Below, one piece after another: positions 63,044 to 64,000 of a stretch of DNA of 64,000 bases. The notes under the pieces are model-generated. The model was given only the letters and a program-made list of their open reading frames with translations. It ran no database searches and had not been told where the DNA came from. This DNA is from Fluviispira multicolorata (GTDB lineage Bacteria > Bdellovibrionota_B > Oligoflexia > Silvanigrellales > Silvanigrellaceae), in the NCBI RefSeq assembly GCF_009208585.1, contig NZ_WFLN01000006.1:496001-560000 (forward strand), read 5' to 3'. A program made the position numbers and the translations under genes. Positions within the stretch are counted from its first letter, which is position 1. Each line of letters begins with the position of its first letter.

Positions 63044-64000
63044 TTAAGACACTAATTTTTCTTTGTTTTTATTAATTCTATTGGTGAGTGATTGATTGCT
63101 TTTAAATATTTGGATAACAGTTAGGATAATTACGAGAGATATGATGAATAAGCTTACTGTTTCAAAATAAAATGATGATTGCGTAGTTTTTAAATAAGTT
63201 ATCATGCCAATTAAAAATGCGTGAATAGGTAATATAGCATGGAATATTAAATTAAAGTTAAATTTATTTTTCAAAATATCTTTAATTATAAGAAAAATAA
63301 ATATGGATGAAAAGATAGATAAAACATATTTAATTTGATTCCATTCACACCAAATAAGCATTAAATTACAGAAATAAAAACTTAAAAAAGATAATATTTT
63401 GTAATTTTTAACTTTAAAACTTGTGTCATTATATTTGTTTAATCTTGCATATAAAACATAGAGTGGAACATATGACATTGTTAATATAATTAAACCGCAA
63501 AGTATAGCTATCATACTTTGCCATCCTGAAACAGAGCATAAAAATATGGCGCCAAGAATAAAATTGACTGTATTTGCAAAATAAGGAGATCCGAATTTGT
63601 TTCTTTGTGACAGAAATTTAGGAAATATTTTCTCTTCAGATAAGTTGCTTAATACGCGTGAAGCCGCAACTTTATAGCCTAATCCAGTGCCAAATGGAGA
63701 AATAACTGCATCGAAATAAAGAAAATAACTCATAAATACAAAACCAAATAGAGCAAGTAAACCAGCAATTGGTCCTGAGTCTCCTGCAAAGTTTAATTGA
63801 GACCAACCATTGTTTAAGTTATCTGAAGGAATGGAAAGGTTAAAACCAATTTGAATAAGTAAATAGATAATTATTGCTATAAAAATTGAACCAAAAACAG
63901 CTATGGGAATGTTTTTTTGTGGATTGTCTGTTTCTTTTGCTAAGAAAATAGCAGTCTGAAAACCAATAAATGAAAATGCAATTCCACCTGTTGAGATGGC
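63044..64000 (-). CDS. Amino-acid permease, APC superfamily (partial at window end)
   Basis: The frame runs off the right edge, so the N-terminus (first several membrane helices) is missing. The visible part begins inside a helix with AFSFIGFQTAIFLAKE and NPQKNIP, which is the APC helix-6/loop motif, then continues with further helices to the C-terminus (ends NKNKEKLVS). An internal ATG at 63733 is not the real start. Substrate unknown; LAT- or basic/polyamine-type permeases share this motif. Positioned 61 bases after the end of the window's msrA transcription unit in the leftward sense. Confidence 0.85.
   Translation of the reverse strand, partial: AISTGGIAFSFIGFQTAIFLAKETDNPQKNIPIAVFGSIFIAIIIYLLIQIGFNLSIPSDNLNNGWSQLNFAGDSGPIAGLLALFGFVFMSYFLYFDAVISPFGTGLGYKVAASRVLSNLSEEKIFPKFLSQRNKFGSPYFANTVNFILGAIFLCSVSGWQSMIAILCGLIILTMSYVPLYVLYARLNKYNDTSFKVKNYKILSFLSFYFCNLMLIWCEWNQIKYVLSIFSSIFIFLIIKDILKNKFNFNLIFHAILPIHAFLIGMITYLKTTQSSFYFETVSLFIISLVIILTVIQIFKSNQSLTNRINKNKEKLVS

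Overview
This is an AT-rich stretch of a Gram-negative bacterial chromosome. I infer a predatory or host-associated member of the Bdellovibrionota/Oligoflexia (Silvanigrella-like). The reasons are the many lipoproteins and signal-peptide proteins with lipid-rich outer-envelope character, a TolQ/ExbD/AgmX-PglI gene cluster of the sort described in myxobacteria and relatives, kexin-like secreted proteases, an RNase J, and a classical menaquinone operon. No rRNA, tRNA, CRISPR array, transposase or phage gene was seen, so the window looks like ordinary chromosome with lineage-specific islands.

Layout. 1-3314 (minus): ParA/MinD-like ATPase, a J-like/HTH protein, RluD, and the start of a possible chorismate-binding enzyme. 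3499-4592: a SUI1/YciH factor and pyrophosphatase. 4698-10351 (plus): the complete glycine cleavage set gcvT-gcvH-gcvPA-gcvPB with a strong terminator-like hairpin inside it, then a YqhD-type alcohol dehydrogenase. 10405-13627: a small kinase, an interrupted reading frame, an FkbM-like methyltransferase, and a periplasmic binding protein that seems to start with AUA. 13755-19814 (plus): menB-menA-TANGO2/NRDE-menC-menE-MFS, a tightly overlapping menaquinone operon. 19811-24313: recN, fabH, an outer-membrane-like protein and a solute-binding protein. 24587-25969: a very divergent subtilase-like lipoprotein.

25978-31624 (minus): a trans-envelope energy-transduction cluster (small secreted protein, TolQ-like channel, two ExbD/TolR-like proteins, an FHA-like/AgmX-PglI C-terminal protein) ending in RNase J. 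31704-33933: an orphan DNA methyltransferase, a small acidic protein and 5-formyltetrahydrofolate cyclo-ligase. 34300-39870 (plus): two tandem paralogous pairs, each a kexin-like S8 lipoprotein protease followed by a small secreted protein resembling the external chaperone of Aeromonas ASP protease; each protease gene ends in a hairpin that spans its stop codon. This is the most distinctive block in the window.

40190-47298: a lipoprotein, then a minus-strand run of MlaF-like ATPase, a divergent UvrA, phosphatidylserine decarboxylase, GNAT and a thioesterase. 47434-52993: a triple-repeat cysteine protein, an OmpA-domain protein, TrmB, a cation diffusion facilitator, QueG and a lipoprotein. 53032-58553: methylmalonyl-CoA mutase catalytic subunit, dCMP deaminase, small secreted proteins and groES-groEL. 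58574-64000: an ABC exporter, a 0.7 kb AT-rich gap, an F420-oxidoreductase-like protein, periplasmic MsrA/MsrB and an amino-acid permease cut by the window end.

All product names come from reading motifs in the translated sequence; no database search was run.
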